From Desulfovibrio sp. Dsv1 (lineage in GTDB: Bacteria; Desulfobacterota; Desulfovibrionia; Desulfovibrionales; Desulfovibrionaceae): DNA of 12,882 bases. The position numbers and the translations under genes were made by a program. Where the stretch lies: the NCBI GenBank assembly GCA_000403945.1, contig APFI01000010.1, positions 1 to 12,882 on the forward strand. Reading direction: 5' to 3'. This document shows positions 10,267 to 12,882 of this stretch, piece after piece; the first letter of the stretch is position 1; every line of letters starts with the position of its first letter. Under the pieces are notes generated by a model. It was given only the letters and a program-made list of their open reading frames with translations. It did no database searches and was not told where the DNA came from.

Positions 10267-10713
10267 TCAGGTGTGAACGTACCATGTCGGCGACAGGCGC
10301 TGACACTCAATGGTTGGACAAATGGTTGTGTTCAAAGTCGCGGGTCGCATGCGAAACAGAACGTCCCTTGCGGGCGGATAATGGTATTCGTCCGCGAAGG
10401 GAACGCCATGAAGGAGCGGCTGAAAAAGACGGCCACTTGGGTGGTGTAAGGCCACAGCGCGGATCCGGTCCGGCTCGGCGGTGTCGTCGGCTTTGGCGCG
10501 TGCCAGACAGCCCTTCGCGTAGGGACTCTGGTTTTCAGCGGTTCCGCCGTGTCGGCCAGGGCGGCATTGACTTCCAGCACCGTAAAGAGCATTGCGCCCA
10601 GCTGATCCCGGGCATAGTCGGAAATGCCCGCCGACATGCTGCCGTCGGTCTGAGGTGGCGTCCGGAGGTATTTCGCAGGGGGTACTGGCGGTCGTCAGGA
10701 TGGGAAGATTCAT
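10267..10713 (-). pseudogene. Unrecognised minus-strand gene, probably frame-disrupted
   Basis: ATG at 10713 is preceded by AGGGG at about 7-nt spacing and opens 148 codons without a stop (MNLPILTTASTPCEIPPDAT...). A second frame, 10637-10332, reads more like protein in the middle: SAGISDYARDQLGAMLFTVL followed by EVNAALADTAE. Protein-like sequence then seems to return to the first frame with NQSPYAKGCLARAKADDTAE. The likely original is therefore a composite with two frame changes, around 10640 and 10535. Beyond about 10450 neither frame is convincing and the true end is uncertain. I do not recognise the family. It follows lpd after a strong hairpin (10739-10765) and precedes a terminator at 10136-10172. 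An imperfect inverted repeat lies inside at 10365-10401. Confidence 0.45.
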
Positions 10714-10738
10714 GTGTTTTCCCCTGCGCTTGAGTGCG

Positions 10739-10765
10739 GGCGTCCCATCAAGGGGATGGGACGCC
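10739..10765 (-). terminator. Strong hairpin just after lpd
   Basis: GGCGTCCCATC (10739-10749) and GATGGGACGCC (10755-10765) are perfect 11-bp inverted copies around a 5-nt loop, 3 nt past the lpd stop codon. No T tract follows on either strand, so it is not a textbook intrinsic terminator. It may end or protect the lpd transcript, or dampen read-through into the gene at 10713. Confidence 0.45.
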
Positions 10766-10768
10766 GTG

Positions 10769-12139
10769 TCAGGCGGCGGGCTCGCGCGGGGCCTGAACAG
10801 CCGCGGAAAGTATTTCGTCCAGAGTGGGATGGGCGAACATGAAGGTGTGCAGCCTGTCGCCGCTGTACCGCCCCAGCAGCAGAAGTTGGGCCGCCGTGAT
10901 CAGATGGGACACGCCGTGCCCCAGGGCCGCGATGCCGACCATGCGGTCGTCCTGCCAGACCACTTTCACAAAGCCGGAAGCGTCGCCGCTGGCCTGGGCC
11001 ATGGCGTTGCCCGTGAGCATGGCGCGTGAAACGGCCACTTCGCCGCCCTCGGTCAAGGCCTGTCTGGCGGTTTTGCCCACGCGCATGACTTCCAGGCTGC
11101 CGTAGATGCAGGAGGGCACCGGGCCGGACTCGTAGGCCCCGCTTTCCATGCCCAGAATCTGGCGAGCCACGTAGTCGCCCTGATGCTCGGCGGCATGGGC
11201 CAGCAGGGTTCTGCCGTTGATGTCGCCGATGGCGAAAACCGAGGGCGCGGCCTTCAGGTAATCGTCCACAGTGACATAGCCGCGTTTGTTCAGGCCGCAG
11301 CCGGCCTTTTCGGCTTCCAGGCCGTCGGTGTTGGGTTTGCGGCCCACAGCCACCAGAGCCTTGGCCGCCGTCAGCTCCTGGCCGTCATCCAAGGTCAGCA
11401 CGGCCTGGCCGTCCCTGGTCAGCAGGGAGGACGCCTTGGTTCCCGCCAGACAGGTGCGCCCGGTCTTGCCCAGCAGTTTCTGCAATTCCCGGGCAATGTC
11501 CGCGTCTTCGGTGGGGGCCAGCTGCGGGGCCGCTTCCACTACGGTGACGGCACTGCCCATGGCGCTGAAAAAGTCGGCCATTTCCAGGCCGATGGCTCCC
11601 GCGCCCACAATGATCAGGCTTTCGGGCACCGCCAGAATGTTGAGCAGGTCTGTGCTGTCCAGCACCGCGTCATGGTCCGGGGTCAGGCCGGGGAAGGACG
11701 CGGAACGGGATCCGCCCGCTAGGATGATGTACTGGGCGGAAAGCGTCTGTTTGCCGCCGTCGGTCGCCGCGACCCGCACCTCATGCGGCCCGGCGCATGC
11801 GCCGCGTCCGTTGAGCAGAGTCACGCCCGCGTCGGCTAGGCTCTTGGCCAGGGTCTGGCTGGAGGCCTTGGTGTAGCGCCGCACCCGTTTTTGCAGGGAC
11901 GCGTAATCCACTTCAACGGTGCCCTTGGCCACGCGCTGGCGTTCCAGACCGCGCAACATGCCCTTGGGGGCCACCGCGCCCAGCAACATCTTGGTAGGGA
12001 TGCAGCCGCAGTTGAGGCAGACGCCGCCCCAGTGGGCGTCTTCCACCAGAGCCACGGATTTGCCTCCGGTGGTGAGAACCTTGGCGGCCTTTGCGCCGCC
12101 GGGGCCGCCGCCGATGATGATGACATCAAGCTTGTTCAT
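10769..12139 (-). CDS. lpdA: Dihydrolipoamide dehydrogenase
   Basis: This 456-residue FAD enzyme reoxidises protein-bound dihydrolipoamide with NAD+, as the E3 component of the glycine cleavage system or 2-oxoacid dehydrogenases. Visible parts: the FAD fold IIIGGGPGGAKAA (7-19); the redox disulfide in GGVCLNCGCIPTK with Cys41 and Cys46, plus an extra Cys44; the NAD fold VGAGAIGLEMADFF (178-191) with Glu202 favouring NAD over NADP; the second FAD motif FAIGDING (302-309); and the C-terminal AHPTLDE with catalytic His437 and Glu442. Length fits the family (about 460-475). The ATG follows AGGGAG (12152-12147) at 7-nt spacing and overlaps the stop of the upstream gene by four bases (ATGA), implying translational coupling. 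No partner subunit of a lipoyl complex is within the window, so which complex it serves is open. A related disulfide reductase of different substrate is possible but less likely. Confidence 0.9.
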   Translation of the reverse strand: MNKLDVIIIGGGPGGAKAAKVLTTGGKSVALVEDAHWGGVCLNCGCIPTKMLLGAVAPKGMLRGLERQRVAKGTVEVDYASLQKRVRRYTKASSQTLAKSLADAGVTLLNGRGACAGPHEVRVAATDGGKQTLSAQYIILAGGSRSASFPGLTPDHDAVLDSTDLLNILAVPESLIIVGAGAIGLEMADFFSAMGSAVTVVEAAPQLAPTEDADIARELQKLLGKTGRTCLAGTKASSLLTRDGQAVLTLDDGQELTAAKALVAVGRKPNTDGLEAEKAGCGLNKRGYVTVDDYLKAAPSVFAIGDINGRTLLAHAAEHQGDYVARQILGMESGAYESGPVPSCIYGSLEVMRVGKTARQALTEGGEVAVSRAMLTGNAMAQASGDASGFVKVVWQDDRMVGIAALGHGVSHLITAAQLLLLGRYSGDRLHTFMFAHPTLDEILSAAVQAPREPAA

Positions 12140-12771
12140 AGAAGTGCTCCCTGCATAGAAAAAGGGTTGCGCGCCGTGCCTTTTTGCTTGGCGATGTCCG
12201 CCCTGAACGGGAATTCCCGCGCGGCGGAACGGTATTTGAACAGCATGGCGTCAGGCAAGGTTTCTAGGGCACGCAGGCCCTGCGGCATATCCGCCGCCTC
12301 AGCGCGTGTGGGCCAGAATATGAAACCGTCGGCGCGGGGCGCGGAATATGCCAGAAAGCGGACAATATCGTCCCCTGTTTTGAGGATCAGGTCAATACCT
12401 TTGGCCAGATATTCCTTGCTCGGGGCCAAGCCGAACAGGCTTTCATACACGGGCGCGGGGCCTGCGCTGTCCAGAATGGCGCTCATCGACCTGAGCCGCA
12501 GCAGGCGTTCCAGCAGTTCAGCCCTGCGGCCGTCGTCCTGTATACCCAGGCGCGCGGTCCGCCCTTGGGCATACGGTCCGCCAGGGGCACGGAATCGTCT
12601 TTCCGCCCATCCGGGCATCGGAAAAGATAAAGTCCGGGAATACTGCCGTGGAGCATGTTGCTGCGGGTCACGCAGGCTTCCATGAGGTAAATGTATTCCC
12701 AGACCTGTTCATGCCCGCAGGTGGCTTAGGCAGTGTGGTACAAGATTGTCCGGAATTTTATTTTCCGTCAT
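12136..12771 (-). pseudogene. Unrecognised gene upstream of lpd, with two frameshifts
   Basis: ATG at 12771 begins MTENKIPDNLVPHCLSH. Near 12720 the reading must shift to continue as CGHEQVWEYIYLMEACVTRS and PGLYLFRCPDGRKDDS. Near 12555 it shifts again into LGIQDDGRRAELLERLLRLR, then KEYLAKGIDLILKTGDDIV and PFRADIAKQKGTARNPF, to a TGA at 12136-12138. Joined, this gives about 210 residues, cytoplasmic in character, with no signal peptide or membrane segment. I do not recognise the family. The stop overlaps the lpd start (ATGA), and the start lies 3 nt after the stop of the preceding gene, so it sits in the middle of a tight operon. Both frame breaks look like one- or two-base indels in otherwise conserved-looking sequence, so sequencing error is a serious alternative to true decay. 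Confidence 0.65.
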
Positions 12772-12774
12772 GGT

Positions 12775-12882
12775 TCACTTGTCTTCAACCGCAAGCAAGG
12801 AACACATGTCCATAATGGCTCGCGGGCGGCGCGATATTTCTGATTCGGTTTGGGAAAAACCCGATCCCCGTTTGCCCGGCCG
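12775..12882 (-). CDS. C-terminal end of an unrecognised protein (runs off the window)
   Basis: The minus frame is open from the window edge for 35 codons to TGA at 12775-12777, ending ...SLLAVEDK. The residues include GSGFSQTESEISRRP and a short AIMDMCSLLAV helix-like stretch. The stop lies 3 nt before the ATG of the next minus-strand gene, typical of an operon. The fragment is too short to identify; its reality rests on the open frame and the spacing. Confidence 0.45.
   Translation of the reverse strand, partial: RPGKRGSGFSQTESEISRRPRAIMDMCSLLAVEDK

Noticed and set aside
11183..11876. Plus-strand open frames opposite lpd
   Set aside because: These are antisense to an intact dihydrolipoamide dehydrogenase and show no recognisable motif or good ribosome binding site.
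11891..12685. 264-codon plus-strand open frame across the lpd start and the broken upstream gene
   Set aside because: It is composed of antisense sequence to two minus-strand genes that have a coherent operon layout, and shows no domain.

Overview
The window is GC-rich (visibly about 60 percent G+C in the coding parts). Its gene content suggests an anaerobic delta-proteobacterial sulfate reducer of the Desulfovibrio type. That placement is an inference from a BioW-BioF fusion, a flavodoxin-ferredoxin relic, a stand-alone dihydrolipoamide dehydrogenase and the general protein style; it does not come from a marker gene.

Left half, plus strand, all intact. A possible terminator of an unseen upstream gene (about 55-85) is followed by a 5' region without a clear gene. 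Then come bioWF (404-2353), a fused pimeloyl-CoA ligase and 8-amino-7-oxononanoate synthase, and carB (2455-5697) with carA (5701-6831), the two subunits of carbamoyl-phosphate synthetase in the reverse of the usual order. A near-consensus promoter (6854-6883) and a roughly 200-nt structured leader precede two small envelope genes: a 143-residue secreted protein (7088-7519) and an 80-residue glycine-zipper lipoprotein (7568-7810). A strong hairpin closes this unit.

Middle, about 7.9-10.7 kb. No intact gene is visible. When all frames are read together, at least three decayed or frame-disrupted genes can be reconstructed: an EFR1-type flavodoxin-ferredoxin (plus), a nucleotidyltransferase-domain protein (minus) and a class I SAM-dependent methyltransferase (minus). 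A fourth, unrecognised minus-strand gene is likely. The peptides are well preserved but jump from frame to frame every 30-120 bases, with few nonsense codons. This pattern points to indel-dominated decay or to a local sequence-quality problem.

Right end, minus strand. An intact dihydrolipoamide dehydrogenase (10769-12139) overlaps by four bases (ATGA) an unrecognised upstream gene (12136-12771) that carries two frameshifts. That gene follows, after 3 nt, the last 35 codons of another unrecognised gene running off the window. These three look like one operon.

I found no CRISPR array, tRNA, rRNA, transposase or integrase. I cannot name a previously undescribed system here. The most informative features are the frame-disrupted block, the coupling of lpd to a broken partner, the structured leader before the envelope pair, and the bioWF and carBA arrangements.
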